Part shown: positions 43,117 through 51,289 of the stretch, in pieces
Numbering within the stretch: the stretch's first letter is position 1
How the letters are laid out: every line of letters begins with the position of its first letter
Assembly: GCF_900188385.1 (NCBI RefSeq)
Contig: NZ_FZOI01000002.1
Coordinates: forward strand, 1-64,000
Reading direction: 5' to 3'
Source of the DNA: Azospirillum sp. RU38E
GTDB lineage: Bacteria; Pseudomonadota; Alphaproteobacteria; Azospirillales; Azospirillaceae
Length of the DNA: 64,000 nucleotides
Made by a program: the position numbers and the translations under genes
The notes under the pieces: model-generated
The model's input: only the letters and a program-made list of their open reading frames with translations
What the model was told of the DNA's origin: nothing
Databases searched by the model: none

Positions 43117-43792
43117 TGGACAGGACGTTCGACATCTTGATCGGCAGAGTGCCCAACATCAGATGGGGTTCGGTTCCCGTCAGATCGACACCCGTTACCT
43201 TGCCGAAGGTCAGAACCTGGGCTTCGATGGCCTTGCCGTCAGACCCGGTGGCCTTGACTTTGGCGACATAGGTACCGTCAGTCAGCTGGTTACCGCTGGC
43301 GTCTTTGCCATCCCAATCGACATCCTGAGTTCCGGCATTCTTCGTCAGTTCAATCGTGCGAACCACCTTGTTGGTCTTGCTGTCGCTGATCTCCAGCACG
43401 GAGCGGTCGGCCGGCACGTCGGTGCTGACGGTCAGGTGGGCCTTGCCATCCTGTAATGACCAGCCATTGGACTGGATTTCCACTGTCTTTCCCAGATAGC
43501 CCAGGGCCTGGTTGGGTTGCCCGTTATTAATGGCGGCCACCATCTCGTCCAGTTTCTTGTTGCCTGCGATCTGCTGTTCGACCTGGGAGTACTGCACCAA
43601 CTGGTTGGTGAAGGCCGCCGAGTCCTGTGGCTGCAGCGGATCCTGATTTTGCAGCTGGGCCGTCAACAGCCGCAGGAAGGTTTCGTAATTTTGCGAAAGA
43701 TCCTTCAGGGAGTTGGTGGTGGCGGAAGAGCTGGTCCCGGCACTGGTGTTAGACGTGTTGGTGGTACTGTTGGAAATGCCAGAGATGGACAT
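43109..43792 (-). CDS. flgD: Flagellar hook assembly protein FlgD
   Basis: The product is 227 aa. A Ser/Thr-rich start is followed by the conserved FlgD N-terminal block YETFLRLLTAQLQNQDPLQP with FTNQLVQYSQVEQQI (residues ~37-80), then the FLG-Ig/tudor-like C-terminal domain with DWDGKDASGNQLTDGTY. FlgD caps the growing hook and is later replaced. It lies 29 bases downstream of fliK on the same strand, so the two are one operon, likely driven by the sigma-54 promoter at 47572. Confidence 0.95.
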   Translation of the reverse strand: MSISGISNSTTNTSNTSAGTSSSATTNSLKDLSQNYETFLRLLTAQLQNQDPLQPQDSAAFTNQLVQYSQVEQQIAGNKKLDEMVAAINNGQPNQALGYLGKTVEIQSNGWSLQDGKAHLTVSTDVPADRSVLEISDSKTNKVVRTIELTKNAGTQDVDWDGKDASGNQLTDGTYVAKVKATGSDGKAIEAQVLTFGKVTGVDLTGTEPHLMLGTLPIKMSNVLSIK

Positions 43793-43821
43793 GGCGTCGT
43801 TCTTTCCCGCTCGGGGTTATC

Positions 43822-46800
43822 TCAGATCCTGACATCCACCCGTCCAGGCCCCAGGACGGGGCGATAGGCAGGGGTTGCCGGGGTCTCTTCCTCGGCATCT
43901 TCAGAAGCAAACCGCGTGCCAGACTTCTGGTCCCGCTGTTTATCCTGCTGCTGGCGCTGCGCCTGATCGCCATCATCGCGCAAGGAGAAGCTGAGGCTGT
44001 TCTGATCGGTGCTTAGTCCAGCCTCCCGCAGCGCGTTTTCCAGGTTGCGGCTGTCCTTTTGCAGCAATTCCAGGGTCTGGACGCTATCCGCCGTCACTTT
44101 GGCCCGCAGCTTGCCATCATTGTTGAATTCCAGCTGCACATCGACCCGCCCCAGATCGTGGGGGCGGAGCTGGATGGAAATCTTGTCATGCCCATCCTGG
44201 GCCGCCCGCTGCAGCTGAACGGCCACCTGATAGGTGACGGGTGGGTTGCTCCCAGGGCGATGGGCGGCGCCGGGGGCCGTGGCTTGCTTCAGATGCTGGC
44301 TGAAATCCGTTGTGCCGATCTTGTTGCCATCGGCGGCGACGTTAAGGCTGCTCTCTTCCACAGCCAGGCTGCTGGCGTGGCCTTGTGCCCCCTGCTGTTC
44401 TGCCCCCAACTCGCCCCCCGTGCTGGCATCAGCCTCCCCGACGGCGCGGGCCAGCAGGGTATCAGCCGCACCGACGGCGCTCGGGCTGGCGCTGGCGGGA
44501 CGTGGGGCTGCCTGTTGCGGCCGCTCTGCGGCCGCCTCCATGGCCGGGCGTGTCATGGCGTCGGGATCGGTGTGCTGGGGGGCCAGCATCCGGCGCTGCT
44601 TACTGGCTTCCTTTACCTCCGCCTTGTAGGGGGCCGGGCTGTCATGCTCCGTCACCGCCACGTCCTTTGCGGCCTGTCCGGCCCCCGTTTCAGCCTGCTG
44701 GCGGTTGGCGGGGGTGGCGGCCTGCTGGCGTATGCCGTTGCCCACCGGCCGGTTGAGGCCGGTTGACGGGGCGGCTGTGGTTGTTGCTGTGGCCGCCGTT
44801 TCATCATCCGGCGCGGGGGCTGTTGCGGCGGCCATTACGGGTACATCACCCGCTGCTGCTTCCGGGGCCGGCGCGGTAGCGCTGGCTTTCGGCGTCGGTT
44901 GCGCGACGCTGGTCACCGGTTGCGGCTGCTGTTGCGGTATTGTTTGCCCTTTCACTGCCGGCTGGTCGGATGGGGCAATGGTGACAGGGGTGGGGGAGGT
45001 CGGCATTTCCATCTCACCCTTGTTAGCCGGGGCGGCAGAAATTGCCGGCTGCTGATCCTTCATTGTCGACTGCTGCGCGGGCCCGCTCACGGGGCTTGCG
45101 GGGGCTGTCTGGGCCGTATCAAACTGATGGATATTGGCCTTTCCGCTTTCCGTCTTTTGCACCGAGATTGTCACGGCGGGCTGTGGGGCCGCCGCAACGG
45201 TAGAGGCTGATGCCGTCTGTTCCGGTACAACCGGTTGTGCCGTCATTTGCGGCGGTACGGCCGGGGTGGTCGGGCCGGCTTGTGTTGCGGTCGGGGCAGT
45301 GGTGGTCACCGGGGGCATTGCAATCGGGGTGTCAGCGACAGTTGCGGCCTTAACCCCGGCGATGGCAGTTGGTGCCACCTTATCGGTCATGCTGTTGGAA
45401 GCAGGGGCTGAAGCGGGTACGATGATCGGGTCCAGGTTGCTGGATGCCGTCCCGGAAGTCGGCACGGTCGTGCCGGCCGTCATCGGCTGCGCGATGGTAG
45501 AACCATTACCCGTTTTGGCCTCCCCCGGCAGGGGGGAAGTGTCGGTGCCAATGCTTGTTCTGGATGCCGCCCCGGAAGTCGGCACGGCCATGCCAGCCGT
45601 CATTGGCTGCGCGACGGCAGAACCGTTACCCGCTTTGACATCCCCCGGCAGGGGGGATGGGGCGGCGCCCATGGACGTTGCCTGGGGCTGTGCCGGTGCA
45701 GGCTGGGCCAGCTTCGCCGAGGCCAGGACCGTGGCCGCGATCGGGTCACCGGGGGCAACCGGCTGCATACCCGCGGGCAGAACAATCCGGCCGGTCGGTG
45801 CCGCCGCTGCGGTCTCCGTGCTGCCGGGTGCCGTGGCGGTGGCCGGCGGGCTGGCTTGACCGGGGACGGTGTTTGCCGGCGCAGCCTTGACCAAGGCTGG
45901 GTCATTCTCCGCTGTCGGCTTCATGATGCCCGGCACGGCTGCGTCGCCGGTCGGGCTGCGCTGGTCTGACGGGGTGATGGGACGTTCCTGCCCCATCGCC
46001 GCCACCGCAGCGCGGGTGGGGTTCAGCGCCGATGCCCCTGTCAATGGCGGTGCAGGCTGGGGCAGTGCCGCCGACGGTTCGGGCGGACGGGCGGTATTGT
46101 CCGGCTGGCCAACGGGCAAAGTGAGGGGCATGGCGGCGGCGGTAGCCGTCGCCATATCCGGGCGGGCCGCTGGCCGTTCCTGCTCGCCGGGGATGACGGT
46201 GGCCTGAACCTGTGATGTGGCTGCCTGGGGACGATCTGCGGTGCTGGTAATGCCCTGCTGCGTTGTCGCTGCTGCGCTGGGGGCAATGATTGCGGGTGCC
46301 GGTCCCGTGGCGTTGGGCGGGGGGACGGGCCGTTGCTGTCCACTGGCGACGGTCGATGGTGCGGCAACCGTCCCTGTCGCGGCCGGCGTACCCGGCCGAC
46401 CCAGGGGGGTGTCCTGTCCCGACGTCGCCGCCGTACCGGCTTCTTTGACCGGGACAGACACCGGCTGTTCCGCTTGAATGGTCGGTTTCTCTTGGCCAAG
46501 CACCGCCGTCGGCGGCATCGGCACAGGTGCCGGCATGGCCACAGGCGCTGTATCAGCCTTGCCTGCTGCCACTGGGGTCAGGTCGTTGGAGACACCAACC
46601 GGTGTTTCCACAATAGTCGTTGCCGGTGCTGTCACCATGACGGGGACGGGGGAGGGCATCAACCCATTGTCGGATGCTGATGCCGGTGCCGCCTGCGTAG
46701 GCTTCAGTTCACCTTCCTTCACGTCCGCGCCAGCCTTGGCAGGCTGAAAGGTCGGGAGAGAAGCCTCTTCGACGTCCGATGTACCGGCCACCAGCGCGCG

Positions 46801-47535
46801 TGCCCGTTGCACGATGCTTTCAACGGTGATCTGTTCCCTGGTGAAATCAACAGGGATCGGCGCACTATGCTGGCTCACCCCGGCCAGCTTTGGCCCGGTG
46901 GCGGAGGGGGGCACACCGGGGCGCAGGCCGGTTATCGTGCTGGTACTGATGGGGAGGGCGACGGTTTCCAGAACCGGGCCGGCGGCACCCGTGCCTGTGG
47001 CGGCGGCGTCCTGCAGCGTCGCGGCGGCGGTGGCCGCTTGGCCCGTCTTGGCCGTGGCTTTGTCGGCGAACGCCCCCTGCTGCCGCATCAGGGCGCTGAG
47101 GTCGTTCAGAAAAGAGGTTACCTCATCGCTGAGCGTCGGTGCGGCTTCACTCGCCTCGCCCATGGCCAGCAGGTTCAGGCCCGCTTGCTGCCAGCGCATT
47201 TCGGCGGTTGACGCGGGCATTTGCGATGGCAATGCGGCGGTGTCGGTCGGCACCAGAGCAGGCGCATCCCCCAGGCTTGCCGGAAACACGGAATTCGTTT
47301 CGGCCACATCGGCCGGTGGCGCAAGCCCGAGTTTTTCAGAACCAGCGCGCAGGCTGGCACCGCTGCCGGTGCCGCCGGTGGTGCTGGTATTGTCCAGGAA
47401 GCCTTTCAGCAGGCGGTTGAAGCTTTCAACCGCCTCATTGCCCGTTGCAGCTGTCTTATCGCCTGCCGCTGTGCCAAGGCCGACCGTGGCACCGGTGGGT
47501 GCGGTCGGGGTGGTGAAGAGGCTGGCGATGTCCAT
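43822..47535 (-). CDS. fliK: Flagellar hook-length control protein FliK, very large
   Basis: The product is 1237 aa, about two to three times the usual FliK length. The C-terminal ~140 residues hold the conserved Flg_hook domain (VAVQLQRAAQDGHDKISIQL, then RPHDLGRVDVQLEFNNDG), which switches export specificity when the hook is complete. Everything before is Ala/Pro/Thr/Val-rich and disordered-looking, acting as the ruler. A 120-base imperfect tandem repeat (45441-45680) adds 40 residues. If ruler length sets hook length, this species may have a long hook. A sigma-54 promoter lies 37 bases upstream. It is followed by flgD. Confidence 0.9.
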   Translation of the reverse strand: MDIASLFTTPTAPTGATVGLGTAAGDKTAATGNEAVESFNRLLKGFLDNTSTTGGTGSGASLRAGSEKLGLAPPADVAETNSVFPASLGDAPALVPTDTAALPSQMPASTAEMRWQQAGLNLLAMGEASEAAPTLSDEVTSFLNDLSALMRQQGAFADKATAKTGQAATAAATLQDAAATGTGAAGPVLETVALPISTSTITGLRPGVPPSATGPKLAGVSQHSAPIPVDFTREQITVESIVQRARALVAGTSDVEEASLPTFQPAKAGADVKEGELKPTQAAPASASDNGLMPSPVPVMVTAPATTIVETPVGVSNDLTPVAAGKADTAPVAMPAPVPMPPTAVLGQEKPTIQAEQPVSVPVKEAGTAATSGQDTPLGRPGTPAATGTVAAPSTVASGQQRPVPPPNATGPAPAIIAPSAAATTQQGITSTADRPQAATSQVQATVIPGEQERPAARPDMATATAAAMPLTLPVGQPDNTARPPEPSAALPQPAPPLTGASALNPTRAAVAAMGQERPITPSDQRSPTGDAAVPGIMKPTAENDPALVKAAPANTVPGQASPPATATAPGSTETAAAAPTGRIVLPAGMQPVAPGDPIAATVLASAKLAQPAPAQPQATSMGAAPSPLPGDVKAGNGSAVAQPMTAGMAVPTSGAASRTSIGTDTSPLPGEAKTGNGSTIAQPMTAGTTVPTSGTASSNLDPIIVPASAPASNSMTDKVAPTAIAGVKAATVADTPIAMPPVTTTAPTATQAGPTTPAVPPQMTAQPVVPEQTASASTVAAAPQPAVTISVQKTESGKANIHQFDTAQTAPASPVSGPAQQSTMKDQQPAISAAPANKGEMEMPTSPTPVTIAPSDQPAVKGQTIPQQQPQPVTSVAQPTPKASATAPAPEAAAGDVPVMAAATAPAPDDETAATATTTAAPSTGLNRPVGNGIRQQAATPANRQQAETGAGQAAKDVAVTEHDSPAPYKAEVKEASKQRRMLAPQHTDPDAMTRPAMEAAAERPQQAAPRPASASPSAVGAADTLLARAVGEADASTGGELGAEQQGAQGHASSLAVEESSLNVAADGNKIGTTDFSQHLKQATAPGAAHRPGSNPPVTYQVAVQLQRAAQDGHDKISIQLRPHDLGRVDVQLEFNNDGKLRAKVTADSVQTLELLQKDSRNLENALREAGLSTDQNSLSFSLRDDGDQAQRQQQDKQRDQKSGTRFASEDAEEETPATPAYRPVLGPGRVDVRI
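45441..45680 (-). repeat. 120-base imperfect tandem repeat inside fliK
   Basis: Two units, 45441-45560 and 45561-45680, share long blocks such as TGGATGCCG, CCCGGAAGTCGGCACGG and CCCCCGGCAGGGGGGA. They encode two 40-residue copies of the SPLPG-x6-NGS-x2-AQPMTAG pattern (about residues 619-698). The in-frame duplication lengthens the FliK ruler region. Confidence 0.8.
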
Positions 47536-47571
47536 GATGGGCTTCCTGCGCTTGTGTCGGCTTCACAGGGA

Positions 47572-47587
47572 TGCAGCCAGCGTGCCA
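47572..47587 (-). promoter_or_regulatory. Sigma-54 promoter of fliK-flgD
   Basis: On the minus strand the site reads TGGCACGCTGGCTGCA, matching the sigma-54 consensus TGGCACGnnnnTTGCA with one mismatch. The invariant GG and GC are ten bases apart. It lies 37 bases before the fliK start, a normal leader. Late/middle flagellar genes in alphaproteobacteria are typically sigma-54 dependent. Confidence 0.75.
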
Positions 47588-47661
47588 ATCGGCGGGCCTT
47601 GGAAAGCCTATATGCCGGCGGGTCTGTCCCGCTCGGCAGTTCTGCCGGGCGGTAGTTACTG

Positions 47662-47696
47662 CCCTGTCCCCCGGCAAGGCTTGCCGGGGGACAGGG
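47662..47696. repeat. Perfect 17-bp inverted repeat (hairpin)
   Basis: CCCTGTCCCCCGGCAAG and its exact complement are separated by a single base. No U-tract follows on either strand. It lies between the terminator of the flgI-flgJ-flgN transcript and the fliK promoter, and may be a second termination or insulation element. Confidence 0.6.
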
Positions 47697-47708
47697 AGCC
47701 CCCAAGCA

Positions 47709-47739
47709 AAAGGCGCCCGGCCGGTGGCGGGGCGCCTTT
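47709..47739 (-). terminator. Terminator of the flgI-flgJ-flgN-like transcript
   Basis: The stem AAAGGCGCCC / GGGCGCCTTT with an 11-base loop lies 42 bases past the flgN-like stop; on the minus strand TTTTGC follows. It should end the upstream flagellar transcript before the fliK promoter. Confidence 0.65.
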
Positions 47740-47781
47740 CTGGTGAAGCGGTGAAATACGGGGGCCGGATCCCGAGAGGGA

Positions 47782-48225
47782 TCAAAGCCGCCGGTCGAGC
47801 GTCATGCTGGGGGCCGTCTTGCGGGCATAGGCTGCCGGCATCACCATGCCACCGCGCCGCGTATAGGCCCCTTCCTCCGCCCGGGCGCGGTTGATGGCAT
47901 TGACCATGGTGTTGACGGTGGATTGCGTCACCTGTGCCGCTGCGCGGGCCAACCGTGCATGGGTCAGCGTATGGTCGATGAAACGTTCCGTTTCCTGTTT
48001 CAGGCTCTCCCGCACCGCCTCATCCAGGGTACGCAGTTCGTCCGGGTCATATTTGATCGACCGGACACAATCCTCATAGGTGCGGACCATCAGGGTTTTA
48101 CGGCTGGCAATGTCCGTCAGGGCTGGCAGGTTGCGGCTGCGGATGGCGGCGTTCTCCTCCTCGAACAAGGTCGCCAGACGCTGCATCGCTTCCACCAGCG
48201 CTTGCGCGCGGCTGTTTGCACTCAT
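47782..48225 (-). CDS. FlgN/FlbY-like flagellar protein
   Basis: The product is 147 aa. The start at 48225 has AAGGGGG a few bases upstream and overlaps the flgJ stop as ATGA. It is mostly helical (ALVEAMQRLATLFEEENAAI, SLKQETERFIDHTLTHARLA), as expected for a FlgN-type export chaperone for hook-associated proteins or for the FlbY protein that follows flgI/flgJ in Caulobacter. The sequence is too divergent for a firm choice. Position in the operon is the main evidence. Confidence 0.7.
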   Translation of the reverse strand: MSANSRAQALVEAMQRLATLFEEENAAIRSRNLPALTDIASRKTLMVRTYEDCVRSIKYDPDELRTLDEAVRESLKQETERFIDHTLTHARLARAAAQVTQSTVNTMVNAINRARAEEGAYTRRGGMVMPAAYARKTAPSMTLDRRL

Positions 48226-48617
48226 TTTTCCCCCTTTGTCATCATCCCGGCCAATGGATTGCTGCTCTGGGCCTGTTCCTGCATCCGCAGCATGGCCTGC
48301 TTGACCTCGCTGGAAATGCCGACGCCGCCAGCCTTGGCGATCTGCTTGCCATATTCTTCGATCATCATGCCGCGCCAGGTTTTCTCCGCCTCGCCGCCGC
48401 CGAAATTCGGGTCGGTATCCACGTCGGTCCACATCTGCGACATCATTTGCGACAGGAACACCCCTTCGAAATCCTGCGCGGCCTTATCCACGCCGGGGGC
48501 GGTTTCCCCCTGTGCGTCGGGGGATTTCGTGGTGGGCGTGCGGGGCAGGGCGGAACTGCGCACCTGGGCCAGGGCCTGGGCATCAAAGCCGGGGGGGGAG
48601 AGTTTGAAGTCGCTCAT
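48222..48617 (-). CDS. flgJ: Flagellar rod-binding protein FlgJ (N-terminal-domain-only form)
   Basis: The product is 131 aa. The ATG at 48617 has GAGG seven bases upstream and shares one base with the flgI stop. The rod-binding domain is clear: DKAAQDFEGVFLSQMMSQMW, then GGGEAEKTWRGMMIEEYGKQ. The C-terminal muramidase domain of enterobacterial FlgJ is absent, which is normal in alphaproteobacteria where a separate SltF-like enzyme does that job. It helps rod assembly through the cell wall. It is coupled to flgI and to the flgN-like gene. Confidence 0.9.
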   Translation of the reverse strand: MSDFKLSPPGFDAQALAQVRSSALPRTPTTKSPDAQGETAPGVDKAAQDFEGVFLSQMMSQMWTDVDTDPNFGGGEAEKTWRGMMIEEYGKQIAKAGGVGISSEVKQAMLRMQEQAQSSNPLAGMMTKGEK

Positions 48618-49771
48618 CACATCACCTCGATCTCAGCCTGGAGCGCGCCAGCGGCTTTGATGGATTGCAGGATGGAGATCATATCACGCGGGCCGATGCC
48701 GAGCGCATTCAGGTTATTGACCAGTTCCTGAAGCGAGACGCCTGAGGGCATGACGGCCAGCTTCTTGTCGGCCCCCTCATCCACTTGGATATTGGTCCGG
48801 GGCACCGTTGTCGTCTGGCCACCCTGCGACAGCGGGCCGGGCTGGGAAACCTGGGGCGTTTCGGTGATGCGGATGGTCAGGTTACCCTGGGCGATGGCCA
48901 CCGTGCTGATCCGTACATTTTCACCCATGACGATGACGCCCGACGCCTCATCGATCACCACGCGGGCGGTCTGGTCGGGCTGTACCCGCAATTGCTCCAC
49001 ATCGCGGATGAAGGAGACCAGATCGGCCTTGCGCGCCATCGGCACGTCGATCACCACAGCGGCGGGGTCGATAGCCTTGGCGGTATTGCGACCGAACTGC
49101 TGGTTGATGGCCTCCGCCGTGCGCATGGCGGTGGTGAAATCCGGGTTGCGCAGGGACAGGCGCAGGAAGGGCAGGTCGGACAGGGCGAAATCAATCTCCC
49201 GTTCCACGATGGCCCCGCCGGCGATCCGGCCATTGGTGGGCACCCCGCGCGTGACGGATGCGGCGGCACCCTGGGCGGAGAAGCCGCCGACGGCCACGGC
49301 CCCCTGGGCCACGGCATAGACCTCACCATCTGCACCCAGCAGCGGCGTCACCAGCAGGGTGCCGCCCAGCAGGTTCTTGGAATCCGCCATGGCGGCCACC
49401 GAGACATCGATGCGCGAGCCTTGTGAACTGAAGGGCGGTAGGGTGGCCGTCACCATCACGGCGGCGACATTCTTGGTGCGGATCGTGTCGCCACGGACAT
49501 TGACGCCCAGCCGCTCCAACATGCCGATCAGGCTCTGTTCGGTGAAGGGGGAATTGTTGATCGTATCGCCCGTGCCATTCAGGCCGACCACCAGCCCATA
49601 GCCGATCAGCATATTGTCGCGCACACCTTCGATGTTCGCGATATCCTTGATGCGACTCTGCGCCCCGGCGGTGCCGGGCATCAGCATCACGGTCAGCGCC
49701 GCCACCAGGGCCAGCAGCAGCATGGGCAGCGGGCGGGAGCGGGTGGGGCGCTGGGGCTGGGTCGTCACCAT
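48617..49771 (-). CDS. flgI: Flagellar P-ring protein FlgI
   Basis: The product is 384 aa from the ATG at 49771, which places a signal peptide (RSRPLPMLLLALVAALTVML, cut near AGA-QS) at the start. The mature protein begins SRIKDIANIEGVRDNMLIGY and shows GLNGTGD and NVAAVMVTATLPPFSSQGSR and ends GPRDMISILQSIKAAGALQ, all FlgI hallmarks. It forms the periplasmic P-ring around the rod. It is first in flgI-flgJ-flgN-like, driven by a sigma-54 promoter, and divergent from fliX as in Caulobacter. Confidence 0.96.
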   Translation of the reverse strand: MVTTQPQRPTRSRPLPMLLLALVAALTVMLMPGTAGAQSRIKDIANIEGVRDNMLIGYGLVVGLNGTGDTINNSPFTEQSLIGMLERLGVNVRGDTIRTKNVAAVMVTATLPPFSSQGSRIDVSVAAMADSKNLLGGTLLVTPLLGADGEVYAVAQGAVAVGGFSAQGAAASVTRGVPTNGRIAGGAIVEREIDFALSDLPFLRLSLRNPDFTTAMRTAEAINQQFGRNTAKAIDPAAVVIDVPMARKADLVSFIRDVEQLRVQPDQTARVVIDEASGVIVMGENVRISTVAIAQGNLTIRITETPQVSQPGPLSQGGQTTTVPRTNIQVDEGADKKLAVMPSGVSLQELVNNLNALGIGPRDMISILQSIKAAGALQAEIEVM

Positions 49772-49842
49772 GGCGTCGATCCGATTCTTCAGAAAGTCAT
49801 TCGGTTCCGGCGGGCATTGTCGCCTCGTCTCGCCAACAACTA

Positions 49843-49858
49843 TGCCATTTCTATGCCA
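49843..49858 (-). promoter_or_regulatory. Sigma-54 promoter of flgI
   Basis: On the minus strand it reads TGGCATAGAAATGGCA. GG and GC are ten bases apart and the TGGCA and T-n-GCA elements match the consensus, with changes at the C, G and second T positions. It lies 72 bases before the flgI start. Confidence 0.6.
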
Positions 49859-50075
49859 GTTGAGCCATCGTGCGGCTTTTACGGGGCTTGGCGGCCTCCA
49901 GCATCCGATTTCTGCCGGGTGGCGAGGGTATTTCACCGCCGCCCTGATCCTTTGGGAAAAATTTGCCCTATGTGTCCAAGGCGGCGGGATGATACCTATA
50001 TGATGTATGATCCGAGCTGCCGATACCAAGGTGTCGGTTCCTTAGTCGCTTTGATGGGAAGTTGTTGCCACGGCC

Positions 50076-50492
50076 ATGAAGATCGAGGGTCCAGGTTCCG
50101 CCCGCCCCGGCCAGGTCCGGAAGGCGCAGAAAAGCGGCGGCGGCATGTTCGCCAGCCACCTGAATGAGGGGGAGGAGGAAGGGGCTGTCCGCTCTTCCGG
50201 CTCGCAGGCGGCTGTCGGCATCAATCCCCTGTTTGCCTTGCAGGAGGTGGATGACGCCCTCTCTGGCAAGCGCCGCCGTGCCCAGGCGCGGGGGGAAGAT
50301 ATTCTGGACCGGCTGGAAGAATTGCGCCTTGGCCTGTTGACCGGCAGCTTTCCGGTGGAAAAGCTGCACGATCTGGTGCGCATGGTGCAGGTGCAGCGGG
50401 AGAATCTGGACGATCCTCGCCTGCAGGAAGTGCTGGATGAGATTGACCTGCGGGCGCAGGTGGAGATTGCCAAGCTGACCAGCGGCGGCTGA
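50076..50492 (+). CDS. fliX: Flagellar assembly regulator FliX
   Basis: The product is 138 aa. The N-terminal ~50 residues are Gly/Ser-rich; the helical C-terminal half (ALQEVDDALSGKRRRAQARG, ILDRLEELRLGLLTGSF, LQEVLDEIDLRAQVEIAKL) is the conserved FliX domain. In Caulobacter FliX couples completion of the early flagellar structure to activation of sigma-54/FlbD-dependent genes, the class seen here before flgI and fliK. It is divergent from flgI, the same arrangement as in Caulobacter. A UUCG-loop terminator follows. Confidence 0.9.
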   Translation: MKIEGPGSARPGQVRKAQKSGGGMFASHLNEGEEEGAVRSSGSQAAVGINPLFALQEVDDALSGKRRRAQARGEDILDRLEELRLGLLTGSFPVEKLHDLVRMVQVQRENLDDPRLQEVLDEIDLRAQVEIAKLTSGG

Positions 50493-50527
50493 TACGGCCC
50501 CGGTTGTTCGGTGCCGGTGGGTTATGG

Positions 50528-50547
50528 GGGCGGCCTTCGGGCCGCCC
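50528..50547 (+). terminator. Terminator after fliX, UUCG loop
   Basis: The 8-bp stem GGGCGGCC / GGCCGCCC with a TTCG tetraloop is followed by TTATTGTTT. It lies 35 bases after the fliX stop. Confidence 0.85.
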
Positions 50548-50698
50548 TTATTGTTTCCGGGCGGAGAATCCGGGCTTTAACCCTTTGTTCCAGTGGGATT
50601 TAAGAAGATTGCATGAGTGCCCTGCAGGAATGTTGCGGGGATGGATGCCTCTCCCTATACTCCGCCCCGTTTCGAGGCCCAGGATCGGACCGCTGAAG

Positions 50699-51130
50699 AT
50701 GTCGTCATCATCGTTGCCTCTGTTGCCCGCCGGATATCGTCCCAGCGAGGACGAGGAATATATGAATCCCGTGATGAAGCAGTATTTCCGCCACAAGCTG
50801 CTGCAGTGGCGGGCGGAACTGCTGCGGGAATCAAGCGAAACCCTGAACAGCCTGCATGAGGATGGCGGCCTGCAAGAGCCGGACATCGCCGACCGTGCGA
50901 CGCTGGAAACCGACCGGGCCCTGGAACTGCGCACGCGCGACCGGGAACGCAAGCTGATCTCCAAGATCGACAGCGCCCTGGAACGTCTCGCCAATGACGA
51001 TTACGGTTATTGCGAGGAGACGGGCGACCCGATCGGCGTCCGCCGCCTGGAAGCCCGCCCCATCGCCACGCTGAGCCTGGAAGCCCAGGAACGGCATGAG
51101 CGGATGGAGCGCACCCAGCGCGACGATTGA
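50699..51130 (+). CDS. dksA: DksA-family RNA polymerase-binding regulator
   Basis: The product is 143 aa. The ATG at 50699 fits the conserved family start (LPLLPAGYRPSEDEEYMNPV). A long coiled-coil (YFRHKLLQWRAELLRESSET to ATLETDRALELRTRDRERK) is followed by the globular end YGYCEETGDPIGVRRLEARP and SLEAQERHERMERTQRDD. Only one of the four zinc-ligand Cys of Escherichia coli DksA remains, which marks the cysteine-poor alphaproteobacterial form. It binds the polymerase secondary channel and acts with ppGpp. It follows fliX, a common alphaproteobacterial order. Confidence 0.93.
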   Translation: MSSSSLPLLPAGYRPSEDEEYMNPVMKQYFRHKLLQWRAELLRESSETLNSLHEDGGLQEPDIADRATLETDRALELRTRDRERKLISKIDSALERLANDDYGYCEETGDPIGVRRLEARPIATLSLEAQERHERMERTQRDD

Positions 51131-51136
51131 GTAAAA

Positions 51137-51163
51137 CCAAGGGGCATGTTCCATGCCCCTTGG
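51137..51163. repeat. Inverted repeat CCAAGGGGCATG / CATGCCCCTTGG
   Basis: A 12-bp perfect stem with a 3-base loop, seven bases after dksA. TTTTAC follows only on the minus strand, so termination from the nudC side is possible. A near-copy (CAGGGGGCATG stem, loop aac) lies at 52324-52348 on the other side of nudC. Confidence 0.7.
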
Positions 51164-51248
51164 AGGCCAGCGACTGCTGGCCCGCAGGCGCGCGCCCGCG
51201 TGAGCCAAGGCGGCGGATGCCGCCCCCGGCGATTGAGGGAACTCGTAT

Positions 51249-51281
51249 AAAAAAGGCCGGCACCCCATGCCGGCCTTTTTT
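51249..51281. terminator. Bidirectional terminator between dksA and nudC
   Basis: A 13-bp stem from AAAAAGGCCGGCA to TGCCGGCCTTTTT with a 5-base loop, giving a T-run on both strands. It lies between two convergent genes, nine bases from the nudC stop. Confidence 0.88.
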
Positions 51282-51289
51282 ATTAAGCG

